Assembly: GCA_050953005.1 (NCBI GenBank)
Contig: JBMNLV010000005.1
Coordinates: 186,001-250,000 of the forward strand
Direction of reading: 5' to 3'
DNA: 64,000 nt
Source of the DNA: UBA6115 sp050953005
Lineage (GTDB): Bacteria > Bacillota > Clostridia > Christensenellales > Aristaeellaceae
Both the position numbers and the translations under genes were made by a program. The notes beneath the pieces are model-generated. The model was not told where the DNA came from. It did no database searches and saw only the letters and a program-made list of their open reading frames with translations. Below, piece after piece: positions 44,553-53,078 of the stretch (positions within the stretch are counted from its first letter, which is position 1; the number at the start of each line of letters is the position of its first letter).

Positions 44553-45569
44553 ATGAGCAATGAAAACAAAAATGGCGCCAAAGCTCTGGAAGTTAAGGAC
44601 TTGCATGTTTACTTTGATGTAGACAACCAACATATCCAGGCTGTAAACGGGGTGAGCTTTGCGCTCGGCGTCGGCCAGACCCTGGGATTGGTTGGCGAAA
44701 CAGGCGCAGGAAAGACCACAACGGCTTTAGCCTGTCTCCGGCTGATTGAGGAACCGCCGGGAACAGTAAAAAGCCAGGGCATCCTGTTGGGAGGAAGGGA
44801 TATTTCCGGCGCTTCTCAAAAGCAGATGCAGGATATCCGCGGCAACGAGATTTCCATGATTTTCCAAGACCCCATGACCAGCCTCAATCCGGTTTTCACT
44901 GTGGGTGACCAGATTGCCGAAGCCGTCCTGTTACATGAAGACGTCACAAAGGATCAAGCCAGGGAAAAAGCCAAAAGCATGCTGGAACTGGTAGGGATCC
45001 CGGCCAACCGCGCCGGGGAGTATCCCCACCAGTTCTCCGGCGGCATGAAACAAAGGGTGGTGATCGCCATCGCCCTGGCCTGCAACCCAAAAGTCCTGAT
45101 CGCGGATGAGCCAACCACCGCTCTTGACGTTACCATTCAGGCGCAGGTGCTGGATCTGATCCATGACCTGAAGAAAAAATACCAAACCGCGATGCTCCTG
45201 ATTACCCATGACCTGGGGATTGTGGCTGAGGTATGCGAATATGTAGCGGTTATGTATGCCGGGCGGATCATTGAATACGGCACGCTGGAAGACATATTCA
45301 AGAATACCAAGCATCCCTATACCGAGGGCCTGTTCGGCTCGCTGCCCAATATCCAGCGCCGTACCGAGCAGTTGCAGCCTATCAAGGGCATTATGCCTGA
45401 TCCGACCAACCTGCCCCAAGGCTGCTCCTTTTCACCCAGATGCAATTATGCCATTGAGGCGTGCAAACAGTCCCTTCCCAAGCCCATTCCCATGGGGGAG
45501 GAACACTATGTATGCTGCTCTCGCTACCTGGAAAGCGGCTTTCAGATTAAAAGGACGGCAAAACAATGA
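44553..45569 (+). CDS. Peptide-type ABC transporter ATPase (OppD/DppD)
   Basis: 338 residues with Walker A GETGAGKTTTAL (about 48-59), Q-loop MIFQDPMTSLNP, signature FSGGMKQRVVIAIALA, Walker B LIADEPTTALDV and H-loop LLITHDLG. The C-terminal oligopeptide-transporter extension has the Cys cluster CSFSPRCNYAIEAC that binds iron-sulfur in some relatives. It follows oppC by 4 nt and overlaps oppF by 4 nt. Confidence 0.94.
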   Translation: MSNENKNGAKALEVKDLHVYFDVDNQHIQAVNGVSFALGVGQTLGLVGETGAGKTTTALACLRLIEEPPGTVKSQGILLGGRDISGASQKQMQDIRGNEISMIFQDPMTSLNPVFTVGDQIAEAVLLHEDVTKDQAREKAKSMLELVGIPANRAGEYPHQFSGGMKQRVVIAIALACNPKVLIADEPTTALDVTIQAQVLDLIHDLKKKYQTAMLLITHDLGIVAEVCEYVAVMYAGRIIEYGTLEDIFKNTKHPYTEGLFGSLPNIQRRTEQLQPIKGIMPDPTNLPQGCSFSPRCNYAIEACKQSLPKPIPMGEEHYVCCSRYLESGFQIKRTAKQ

Positions 45570-46519
45570 GTGAACCTGTACTGAAGGTAGAACACCTTAA
45601 AAAGCACTTTCAAACCGCCCAGGGAACCGTTCACGCGGTGGATGATGTCAGCTTTGACATTTACCGCAATCAGACCTTGGGCCTGGTGGGCGAGTCTGGT
45701 TGTGGAAAATCCACTACCGGCCGGTTGATTGTCAAGCTCCTGAAGCCAACTGACGGGCGCATCATCTATGAAGGGACGGATTACGCTTCAGTGAGCGGGA
45801 GAAAGGCGAAGGAGCTGCGCCGCGCGGTCCAGATCATTTTTCAAGATCCCTTTTCTTCGCTGGATCCAACAAAAACGGTCATGCAGGCGATCAGTGAACC
45901 GATCATCGCCAACAAAATCATCTCAGGGAAGCAAAAAATCGAATCCCGTGTGCTGGAATTGATGGATACTGTCGGGTTAACCGAACGGCTCGTCAATACC
46001 TACCCGCACGAATTGGACGGCGGGCGCCGCCAGCGCATCGGCATTGCGCGGGCGCTGGCGATGGAGCCCAAGTTCATTGTGTGTGATGAGCCGGTATCCG
46101 CTTTAGATGTATCCATCCAGGCGCAGATCCTCAACCTGCTCAAGACCCTTCAGAAAAACCTGGGACTAACTCTGCTGTTTATCACTCATGACCTGGCGGT
46201 GGTCAACCATGTCTCGGATGAGATAGCGGTCATGTACCTGGGAAAAATTGTGGAAAAAGCCGATACGGAAAACCTGTTCGATCATCCCCTGCACCCTTAC
46301 ACCAAAGCGTTGCTGTCCGCGATCCCTATTCCGGATGTGGGGCAGAAACGGTCAAGAATCATTTTAAAGGGGGAGATTGCCTCGCCCATCGATCCGCCGG
46401 ATGAATGCCGTTTCTACAGGCGTTGTCCTGAAGCGCAGGATGTCTGCAAGCGGAGTATGCCTCTACTGGTCGAAGCTCAACCCGGACATTATGTTGCCTG
46501 TCACCTGATAGGCGCATGA
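45566..46519 (+). CDS. Peptide-type ABC transporter ATPase (OppF/DppF)
   Basis: 317 residues with Walker A GESGCGKSTTGR, Q-loop IIFQDPFSSLDP, Walker B IVCDEPVSALDV and H-loop LFITHDLAVV. The signature loop reads ELDGGRRQRIGIARALA, with Asp where most have Ser in SGGQ; this variant is known in Clostridial OppF-like proteins. The C-terminal Cys motif CRFYRRCPEAQDVC is intact. ATGA overlaps link it to the neighbours on both sides. Confidence 0.94.
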   Translation: MSEPVLKVEHLKKHFQTAQGTVHAVDDVSFDIYRNQTLGLVGESGCGKSTTGRLIVKLLKPTDGRIIYEGTDYASVSGRKAKELRRAVQIIFQDPFSSLDPTKTVMQAISEPIIANKIISGKQKIESRVLELMDTVGLTERLVNTYPHELDGGRRQRIGIARALAMEPKFIVCDEPVSALDVSIQAQILNLLKTLQKNLGLTLLFITHDLAVVNHVSDEIAVMYLGKIVEKADTENLFDHPLHPYTKALLSAIPIPDVGQKRSRIILKGEIASPIDPPDECRFYRRCPEAQDVCKRSMPLLVEAQPGHYVACHLIGA

Positions 46520-46545
46520 AATATAAAAAGATAGGAGAAACACTG

Positions 46546-48051
46546 ATGAAGAGATGCCTGACTTTCCTGGTTGCTCTGATCCTCTTGCTGGGGCTGCTGA
46601 CAAGCAGCGCCTTGGCGGAAGAAAAACGTTACAAAGAAAAAATTGTCGTTGCTTTCAGTACCAAACTGACGAACATTGATCCTCAGAGCGTTAACAATGT
46701 GCAGCATAAGCGGCTGTTCCTGTTGATGTTTGACGGACTGGTGAATGTGGACCCGCAAACCAATGAGCTGAGCCCGGGCTTGGCTGAGCGCTGGGAGCTG
46801 TCGGAGGACAGGCTTTCCTGGACTTTCTATCTGCGCCAGGATGTCAAATTCCACAACGGGGAACCTTTCACCGCGGATGATGTCGTGTTTACAATTGAAC
46901 GGGGCAAAGCTTCCGCTGTCGGATCTGCCCGGGGCATGTTCACCACAGTGGACAACGTGGTCGCCGTCAATGATTACACAGTCCAGCTGAATCTGGCAAA
47001 GATCAACATGGATATGCTGTATATTCTGGCTCAGCCCGGTTTGGGCATGCTCAACCGGGAAGCGGTTGAGTCTGATCCGGACAAAGGTCCCTATGTCGGC
47101 TGCGGTCCATGGAAGTTCAATGATTTCCGTGAAGGCGACTACGTCCTTTTGGAGCGTTTTGACGACTACTATGGTAAAAAATCTCCCACCAAATTTTTGG
47201 AGCTGCGCCATATCGCTGAGAATTCCGCAAGGCTTATTTCCCTGCAGAATGACGAAATTGACGTATGTCTTGAACCCAACAACATTGAGCTGGACTTTAT
47301 TCGGGATGATCCCAACCTGAAGCTGGTGCAGCAAAACGGGACCAATTTGCAGTACTTTGCGTTCAACGTGCAAAGAGAGCCTGGCAACAACCCGGCTTTC
47401 CGCCAAGCAGTCTCGCATGCCATCAATATGGACGAAATCATTCTTGCCGCCTTCGAGGGCATGGGTGTGCAGGCGAATTCCTTCTGGAGCTGGGCGCAAT
47501 ACGGTTATAACGCAGACATCCAGCCCTATGAGTACAACCCTGATAAAGCCAAGCAGATTGTGGATGAGAACGGTCTGGCCGGCACCGTGTTGAAAATTAT
47601 GACCACCGGCGCCGAACGCATTCTGGTGGTTCAGATTTTGCAGGCGCAGCTGGCGCCCATCGGCATCAAGGTTGAACTGGAGGAAGTGGACAGCGCAGGT
47701 TTCACCTCCCTGACAAACGCCGGAGAGCATCAGGCCTGTATCTATGGCATTACCTATGTGAACTATGGAGATGACGCCAGGCGTACTCACGCTGCAGGTT
47801 CCACCACCAACAAATCTCACCAGAACAACCCGCGCATCCAGGAACTGATGGATCTGGCCTTGGCCGAAACCAATGAGGAGCAGCGGTTGAAGTACTATCA
47901 CGAATGGCAGCAGATCGCCCATGATGAGATTGCTGTTATTCCGCTGATATACCAAACCCTTTCCGTTGCAATTAACAAGGATGTGGAAGGCATTGCCTTT
48001 GAGCCCGGCGGCATTCACGACTTCAGTGGCGTTTACCGTGAAATAAAGTAA
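46546..48051 (+). CDS. Extracellular solute-binding protein, family 5
   Basis: ATG 46546 (TAGGAGAAACACTG upstream) starts a signal peptide, MKRCLTFLVALILLLGLLTS, cut after ALA. The 501-residue protein has the SBP_bac_5 marks LAERWELSEDRLSWTFYLR, DVKFHNGEPFTADDVVFT and a later YNPDKAKQIVDENG. No lipobox Cys follows the hydrophobic core, so it lacks the lipid anchor usual in Gram-positive binding proteins. It captures the substrate for the OppBCDF-type importer. Specificity is unknown; the operon context suggests peptides or a modified amino acid. Confidence 0.93.
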   Translation: MKRCLTFLVALILLLGLLTSSALAEEKRYKEKIVVAFSTKLTNIDPQSVNNVQHKRLFLLMFDGLVNVDPQTNELSPGLAERWELSEDRLSWTFYLRQDVKFHNGEPFTADDVVFTIERGKASAVGSARGMFTTVDNVVAVNDYTVQLNLAKINMDMLYILAQPGLGMLNREAVESDPDKGPYVGCGPWKFNDFREGDYVLLERFDDYYGKKSPTKFLELRHIAENSARLISLQNDEIDVCLEPNNIELDFIRDDPNLKLVQQNGTNLQYFAFNVQREPGNNPAFRQAVSHAINMDEIILAAFEGMGVQANSFWSWAQYGYNADIQPYEYNPDKAKQIVDENGLAGTVLKIMTTGAERILVVQILQAQLAPIGIKVELEEVDSAGFTSLTNAGEHQACIYGITYVNYGDDARRTHAAGSTTNKSHQNNPRIQELMDLALAETNEEQRLKYYHEWQQIAHDEIAVIPLIYQTLSVAINKDVEGIAFEPGGIHDFSGVYREIK

Positions 48052-48069
48052 ACCAATGGCTTATTATCA

Positions 48070-48100
48070 TCAGGAGCTTCCGTTTTCCGGAAGCTCCTGA
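48070..48100 (+). terminator. Inverted repeat after the binding-protein gene
   Basis: TCAGGAGCTTCC (48070-48081) pairs perfectly with GGAAGCTCCTGA (48089-48100). It lies 19 nt past the stop codon. No T run follows, so it may mainly protect the 3' end of the operon mRNA. Confidence 0.5.
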
Positions 48101-48159
48101 ATCAGTATGACATAAAATCCGTGAGATGCGCGTGGCAAGGGCAAATTCAGAGTAGGGTT

Positions 48160-48187
48160 TTGTGTGTTCACACTATCCATGTATTAT
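48160..48187 (+). promoter_or_regulatory. Candidate promoter of the M20 peptidase gene
   Basis: TTGTGT (48160-48165) and TATTAT (48182-48187) are 16 nt apart. GTGTG-TT-CACAC (48162-48173), an inverted repeat, overlaps the -35 box and could bind a regulator. Confidence 0.35.
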
Positions 48188-48288
48188 CAGACATCATGGC
48201 CCGCGCGCCATATGCAGCGGAACAGCAAAAGCGCGGCAAACAGAAAAGCCCGGATAACAAAGATCAGAATGTCAGGGAGAGTATTTTG

Positions 48289-49425
48289 ATGGATTTCACA
48301 AAAGCGCAGGCCTTTTGTCTGGATCACTGGGAGGAAACCCTGGGTTTGCTAAAGCAGCTGGCGTCCATCCCCGCGCCGTCAGGGCAGGAAGGGAAACGCG
48401 CGGCTTTTATCCTGGATTGGCTCAAACAGCAGGGAAAGAATGACGCCTATATCGATCAGATGCAAAATGTGGTTATTCCCTTTGACCGGCCCGGAGAGAA
48501 GGATACCGTTGTGATCATGGCGCATACCGATATCGTCTTCCCGGATGAGGGCCCCATACCGGTCAGGGAGGAGGCAGGACGATTGATGGCGCCCGGCATC
48601 GGGGATGACACGGCGAACCTGGTGCTGATGCTCATGTCGGTCAAGTATCTGCTGACGTATCCCCACCAGGCGCGCGTGAAGGTGCTTTTCGTCGCAAACT
48701 CCTGCGAGGAAGGGCTGGGAAACCTTAAAGGATGCCGAGAAATCATGCGTGTTCACGGGGAAAACGTGCGTGAGTTCATTTCCTATGACGGGACTCTCAA
48801 CAAATGCACGACCGCTGCTGTAGGCTCCCACCGCTACCGGATCCGGATCAGGGCGGAAGGCGGACACTCTTATGGGGCCTTCGGCAATGCCAATGCCATC
48901 CACCAAATGGCGCAGCTGGTGGTCGCCTTGTATCAGCAAAAGGTGCCCGAGGGCGCCAAGACCACCTACAATGCCGGCGAAATCCGGGGCGGTACCACCG
49001 TGAACACCATTGCTGAGGAAGCGCATATCCTGTATGAATACCGTTCCGAAGACCGTGACAACCTGCAGGCTATGGAAGATTCTCTTCAGAGCATTTTGGA
49101 TCAATACAGGCAAAAAGACTGGCAGATCGAAACGGAGGTATTGGGAAAACGCCCCTGCAACGGGGATCTTGACCCGGAAAAGCATCAGGCTCTTATCCAA
49201 AGGACCCTTGAGGACGTCTCAGCGCACTATCATGGAAATACGCAGCAGCAGGCCAGTTCCACCGATGCCAATATTCCCCTGTCCTTAGGCATTCCGGCGG
49301 TTACCTTTGGCCTCATCCTGGGCGGGCGGGCGCACACCTATGAGGAATGGATTGAAATAGACAGCTTGAGAATCGGCTGCCCCCTGGCGATTCGTACTGC
49401 GTTGCATTATTTTGATGAGATTTAG
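48289..49425 (+). CDS. M20 family metallopeptidase (PepT/ArgE-like)
   Basis: ATG 48289 (AGGGAGA nine nt upstream) gives 378 residues; the longer frame has no support. Metal and catalytic motifs are VVIMAHTDIVFPDEG (His and Asp), GIGDDTANLVLML, NSCEEGLGNLKG (paired Glu) and GGRAHTYEEW near the end (His). The lid domain contains YRIRIRAEGGHSYGAFGNANAI. These cytosolic dizinc enzymes cut peptides or acyl amino acids. It probably processes what the upstream ABC importer delivers. A family C repeat includes its stop codon. Confidence 0.9.
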   Translation: MDFTKAQAFCLDHWEETLGLLKQLASIPAPSGQEGKRAAFILDWLKQQGKNDAYIDQMQNVVIPFDRPGEKDTVVIMAHTDIVFPDEGPIPVREEAGRLMAPGIGDDTANLVLMLMSVKYLLTYPHQARVKVLFVANSCEEGLGNLKGCREIMRVHGENVREFISYDGTLNKCTTAAVGSHRYRIRIRAEGGHSYGAFGNANAIHQMAQLVVALYQQKVPEGAKTTYNAGEIRGGTTVNTIAEEAHILYEYRSEDRDNLQAMEDSLQSILDQYRQKDWQIETEVLGKRPCNGDLDPEKHQALIQRTLEDVSAHYHGNTQQQASSTDANIPLSLGIPAVTFGLILGGRAHTYEEWIEIDSLRIGCPLAIRTALHYFDEI

Positions 49426-49472
49426 CGTGAAAATGCGTTTTCATCCGTGTTTGTGTCGCTCTATGCGACATG
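49423..49472 (+). repeat. Intergenic repeat family C, copy 2
   Basis: This 50-bp block starts TAGCGTG, its TAG being the peptidase stop codon, and ends GCGACATG. It matches 4126-4176. It holds two small hairpins: GAAAATGCGTTTTC and GTCGC-TCTAT-GCGAC. Confidence 0.6.
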
Positions 49473-49608
49473 AATTTCAGGGCGCAAAGGCAATGGCCCC
49501 GTCCAAAGTAATAGATGATTGCCTTTATCACAGGCGGAATCCACCACCGTAATATAAATCTCATGTTTCGCACCCGCTTGAAGGACTGCGCCGCAAAAAT
49601 CTGACCCG

Positions 49609-50484
49609 CTACTCCAGTTTGCTCTCTTTCGCGCGGATCACACTGGGCGTCACGCCATACCTTTTCTTGAATCGGCTGGTGAAGTAAGACGCGTCGGAAA
49701 AACCAACCGACTGGGCAATTTTGCCAATAGGGGTCTCTGAGTGCCGTATCAAATGCCATGCGTTATCCAGCCGATAGTTGTTGATAAAGGTTGTGGGCTT
49801 GATGCCGGTGATCTGCACGAAAATCCTGGTGAAATAGGAACGGTTCAAATTTAGCGCCTTTGCCACATCGCTGGTTGTGAAAGCTTCCGCCAGATTGGCC
49901 TGCATGTACGCAATGGCCATATGAAAATAATCCATTTGTGTACTGCCGATGTAGGTGAGATTCCTGGGTGGCTTGAACAACTCGGTTTCCCTGGCCAGCT
50001 GCGCGATCATCAAGCAGAGCAGGCCATGGCAATGCAGCAGGGAATCGGTGGTGTTGCTTTGAACTACCTCCAGGCTTTCCAAAATCAGACTCGCCAGCTT
50101 ATCCCAATTGGCAGATTCATAAATGGGGTCATCATGGGTGAGGCGGGAATTGCTGAGAATCTTTTTGGCAAATTCACCTCCAAAACCAAACCAGACATAC
50201 TCCCATGGGTTGCTTGTGCTGGCGGTATACTGATAAAGCTGCCCGGGAGATATTAAGAATCCCTGTCCCTTCCCCAGAGAATACTTGAGCTGGTTCAGGA
50301 CGAGGCTGCCTTTCCCGGAAAGAATCAGATGAAATAAGTAGTGATTGGAAACATGAGGCCCATTGCTTTTGCCCGGAGCGCATTGTTCTCTCCCATTGTG
50401 AATGTAACGAATATCAGAGACAGAGAAATCCGGAAAATGATTCTCATACATCAGCAAGTTGCATTGGTTGTTTATTATTTTCAC
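49609..50484 (-). CDS. AraC family transcriptional regulator with cupin-like sensor domain
   Basis: 291 residues. The N-terminal half resembles the AraC ligand-binding cupin (HLILSGKGSLVLNQLKYSL, GFLISPGQLYQYTAS, WEYVWFGFGG). The C-terminal 100 residues carry two helix-turn-helix units: FTTSDVAKALNLNRSYFTRIF and PIGKIAQSVGFSDASYFTSRF, then KKRYGVTPS. The start is uncertain: GTG 50484 would leave almost no leader after the predicted promoter, and ATG 50451 is the alternative. It converges on the peptidase gene and may control the importer operon or a sugar-acid locus (inference). Confidence 0.9.
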   Translation of the reverse strand: MKIINNQCNLLMYENHFPDFSVSDIRYIHNGREQCAPGKSNGPHVSNHYLFHLILSGKGSLVLNQLKYSLGKGQGFLISPGQLYQYTASTSNPWEYVWFGFGGEFAKKILSNSRLTHDDPIYESANWDKLASLILESLEVVQSNTTDSLLHCHGLLCLMIAQLARETELFKPPRNLTYIGSTQMDYFHMAIAYMQANLAEAFTTSDVAKALNLNRSYFTRIFVQITGIKPTTFINNYRLDNAWHLIRHSETPIGKIAQSVGFSDASYFTSRFKKRYGVTPSVIRAKESKLE

Positions 50485-50493
50485 CCCTGTTTC

Positions 50494-50529
50494 AGTATAT
50501 CAAACAAAAGCAGCGGACTTCAAGAAGTC
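50494..50529 (-). promoter_or_regulatory. Promoter with palindrome over the -35 box, upstream of the AraC-type gene
   Basis: On the minus strand TTGAAG (50523-50518) and TATACT (50499-50494) are 18 nt apart. The -35 box lies inside GACTTC-AA-GAAGTC (50516-50529), a perfect 6-bp inverted repeat. This is a likely operator, perhaps for autoregulation. Confidence 0.5.
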
Positions 50530-50625
50530 ACAATATTTATATTTTGTCATGCAAAGTACGGTGGCTTTTTCTGCAACGATATCCACGCCTGCACACCGTT
50601 AAAGCAGCTCAAGGACGCGGCATTC

Positions 50626-51015
50626 ATGCTTTTGCTGCCCCTGGACCAAATTCGTGATGAGGAAGCGGTCTGGTATGAAGAGCAGAACGGCTGGAAAACC
50701 ATAACCTACAGCTCCGGCGCGTTTTTTGCGGTAAATTTTGAAACCCAGGAGTGCAGGGTGAGAATTGACGGACAGTTGTGGATCCAAAATGGCACGGCTA
50801 CCATCCCCCAGCCTGACGGCAGCCTGCTGGTATATGTCTGCTGGGAAGAGCCGTATCTGCCTATCCATCTGCCCTGTGACCTAGCTCCTGGCAGCGCGGT
50901 CATCGCTAAGCCCCTGGCTCCGGAAACTCCGGAAGAAATATTGCATGTATCTGAAGACGGCCTGCCCCTGTCCCTGCCCCCGGGAAGAGCGTACCGCGTG
51001 CGGGTTCAATACTGA
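50626..51015 (+). CDS. Hypothetical protein, probably the C-terminal remnant of a larger gene
   Basis: The stretch reads MLLLPLDQIRDEEAVWYEEQ and ends in DGLPLSLPPGRAYRVRVQY. It looks like genuine coding sequence, a beta-rich closing domain such as ends many carbohydrate enzymes. There is no ribosome binding site at ATG 50626, and the frame continues upstream (KYGGFFCNDIHA near 50550) into the regulator's promoter without a start. The N-terminal part is therefore probably lost. I do not recognise the family. A family B repeat begins at its stop codon. Confidence 0.4.
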   Translation: MLLLPLDQIRDEEAVWYEEQNGWKTITYSSGAFFAVNFETQECRVRIDGQLWIQNGTATIPQPDGSLLVYVCWEEPYLPIHLPCDLAPGSAVIAKPLAPETPEEILHVSEDGLPLSLPPGRAYRVRVQY

Positions 51016-51127
51016 TTCCAATCTATATTGCATCGTCGCGCCGGGTCTTTGATCGCCCTGCTGCGTCAATCAACCTCAACGTAGCTTAGGCTGCGCCATC
51101 GGTTTCCTTCCCTGCGCCAGTTTATCA
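51014..51127 (-). repeat. Intergenic repeat family B, copy 2 (shortened)
   Basis: In reverse complement it matches 3981-4125 from about 4018 onward: GGAAACCGATGGCG, then GTTGAGGTTGATTGACGCAG and the end GACGATGCAATATAGATTGG. The other end is missing by about 35 nt. It starts within a stop codon (51013-51015). Confidence 0.65.
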
Positions 51128-51246
51128 TGCATCAGCCCAGAATGCTTGTGAAATACAGGGAGTTGAGTTGTTCAGTAGGCACTTATGTAGTTGGGTCTCG
51201 TTAAGGAACAAATCAATAGTAAGTTGTTTCTCTGTTAAACTTCCTC

Positions 51247-51819
51247 TCAAAAGCGTAGCAACCAGGCATTGGCGGACGATTCCTCCAGCTCCTCAATGCA
51301 ATAAAAAGCATCCAGCATGGTCTTGTCGGCAATAATGGCTCCGTGTTTGGCCAGCAGGTACGCACGGATCTGTGGCTGAATTCTTTGTTGAAAGGCTTGG
51401 AACAGCGCTTCACTGCCCGGGTGTTCATAGGGAACAAATCCCAGTTCCCCGATTTTCATTGTTAAGTATGGAGTAGGGCTGGGGATTTTACAGGTTGGCG
51501 CATCCTGCAAGACGCAGGACCAGTAGGTTGTGTAGCGGCTGTGGGTATGGATAATTGCTGTGGCTTCAGGACAATTTTTATAAAGAATCCGGTGCAAAGG
51601 CAGCTCTTTGCTGGGTTGCTGTGGAGACAGAACCCGCTCTCCCTGCACAATGGCAAAACTATCTTCATTTAACCTGCCAAAGCTGGTTCCTGAAGCGGTG
51701 ATAAACAGACAATCTTCATGCAGAAAGCTCATATTCGCAGTTGACCCGCTGACAATACCCCGGTCAAACAGGGCCTTTCCCACCCATATTGCATGATCGA
51801 ACTTGGTTTGCAGATTCAT
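51247..51819 (-). CDS. Class II aldolase/adducin family protein, OtnC-like (3-oxo-tetronate 4-phosphate decarboxylase)
   Basis: 190 residues. Markers are GSTANMSFLHEDCLFITASGTSFGRL at the N-terminus, the zinc-binding HTHSRYTT (about 98-105) and LLAKHGAII near the end. OtnC-type members decarboxylate 3-oxo-tetronate 4-phosphate to dihydroxyacetone phosphate. The start overlaps the stop of the OtnK-like kinase by 4 nt, the same gene pair that forms the erythronate/threonate pathways in other bacteria. It is the last gene of the minus-strand cluster. Substrate remains inferred from this context. Confidence 0.8.
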   Translation of the reverse strand: MNLQTKFDHAIWVGKALFDRGIVSGSTANMSFLHEDCLFITASGTSFGRLNEDSFAIVQGERVLSPQQPSKELPLHRILYKNCPEATAIIHTHSRYTTYWSCVLQDAPTCKIPSPTPYLTMKIGELGFVPYEHPGSEALFQAFQQRIQPQIRAYLLAKHGAIIADKTMLDAFYCIEELEESSANAWLLRF

Positions 51820-53078
51820 TGCGTTTTTTCCTCCATCAGAGAAATTGCCCGGTTAAAAAAGTCATCCTGGCCGAAATTACCGGATTTCAGCACCAGCTGA
51901 ATGTCCTGTCTGTCTGCCGGCTTCAGGATGGGAACGCCTGGTGCCACAGTGTCTCCAATCGCAAAGCTTGTAAATCCAAGGGCTTGCACGACTGCGCCGG
52001 AGGTTTCACCCCCAGCTACAATCAGCTTTTCAATCCCCAGGCTGACAGCATGCCTTGCGAGTGTTGCCATGGCATCCTCCAGCTTGTTTGCGGAGGCGTC
52101 GGGGTTCAGGTCGGTTTTCTTGGAGTCAGGGTCGCTGTAAATCAGCAGCTTCCCCTTCAAATGATCAATGGCATCAAGGAGCTTGTGAAGATGCGATTCA
52201 TCTTGATTCAGCTCGCTGGCAATGATTTGCAGGGCATTGCCGCCTGAATTGATAAAGCTTGCGACCTGTTTTTGCGTTTGCCGGGAGAGGCTTCCGGACA
52301 GAATCAGCGCCCGGGGGTCTGTTGAAGCTCTCTTTATCTGGTTCACCCGCTTTGACCCGCCCTGAATATTCCTGTACCAGAAATCAATCAATGACGAGCT
52401 GCCGCTCAGTAACTTCATATGTCCGAAAGCCTTGGCAATCTGTTCTCCGTGTTCATCCGAAAAACAATCACAGATAATGTAGTAGTGATTGTCGTCGCTG
52501 AGGCCTTCGGCATATGCGCGCACCTCGTCCACAGCCTGTCCCAACTCTTGATAATTCAGCACATAGCTTGAATACTTGGATTGCGCATCCAGTAAACGGG
52601 GCAAATAGCTGTCCTTCATGGGGTTTAAGGGGTGATAGCGCATGCTGCTTTCGCTCAGAAGCTGCCGTCCTACATACAGATAACCGTTGAACACTGTTCT
52701 GTGATTGACAGGCAGGGCTGGTGACACAACACAAAACGTCTGTCCCAGGCGCTCCAATAAATAATCCAGAACTGGTCCAATGTTTCCCTGGGGGGTGGAA
52801 TCAAAGGTTGAGCAGTATTTGTAGTAGTACCGCCCGATCCCCTTGCCTTCCAGCCAGTCCATTGCCCTGGTTGTCTCCCGGATGGCGTCTCCCTGCTTGA
52901 TGCTGCGGATTTTGAGCGCTACAACAACCACATCAATGCTCCCCAGGTCAGTGTTTTCTTTTTCTGGTACACCATTCAGTAACAGGCAGCTCGCGCCTGA
53001 ATCCGCCAGAAATGAGCACACATCACTCGCTCCTGTAAAATCATCGGCAATGCAGCCAATGGCTTGTTTTAATATCAT
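51816..53078 (-). CDS. Four-carbon acid sugar kinase, OtnK-like (DUF1537 family)
   Basis: The frame opens at 53228, but ATG 53078 has AAGGAGGCCAAT upstream and starts MILKQAIGCIADDFTGASDV, the standard N-terminus with the DDFTGA motif. 420 residues is the usual size. Further motifs are YYYKYCSTFDSTPQGNIGPV, SPALPVNHRTVFNGYLYVG and, in the nucleotide-binding half, IVAGGETSGAVVQALG. OtnK phosphorylates 3-oxo-tetronate for the following decarboxylase. The pairing with the OtnC-like gene supports the call. Confidence 0.88.
   Translation of the reverse strand: MILKQAIGCIADDFTGASDVCSFLADSGASCLLLNGVPEKENTDLGSIDVVVVALKIRSIKQGDAIRETTRAMDWLEGKGIGRYYYKYCSTFDSTPQGNIGPVLDYLLERLGQTFCVVSPALPVNHRTVFNGYLYVGRQLLSESSMRYHPLNPMKDSYLPRLLDAQSKYSSYVLNYQELGQAVDEVRAYAEGLSDDNHYYIICDCFSDEHGEQIAKAFGHMKLLSGSSSLIDFWYRNIQGGSKRVNQIKRASTDPRALILSGSLSRQTQKQVASFINSGGNALQIIASELNQDESHLHKLLDAIDHLKGKLLIYSDPDSKKTDLNPDASANKLEDAMATLARHAVSLGIEKLIVAGGETSGAVVQALGFTSFAIGDTVAPGVPILKPADRQDIQLVLKSGNFGQDDFFNRAISLMEEKTQ

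Noticed and set aside
46501..48018. A 505-codon minus-strand frame opposite the peptide-binding protein
   Set aside because: The plus-strand gene has clear family 5 motifs and operon context; the antisense product is featureless.
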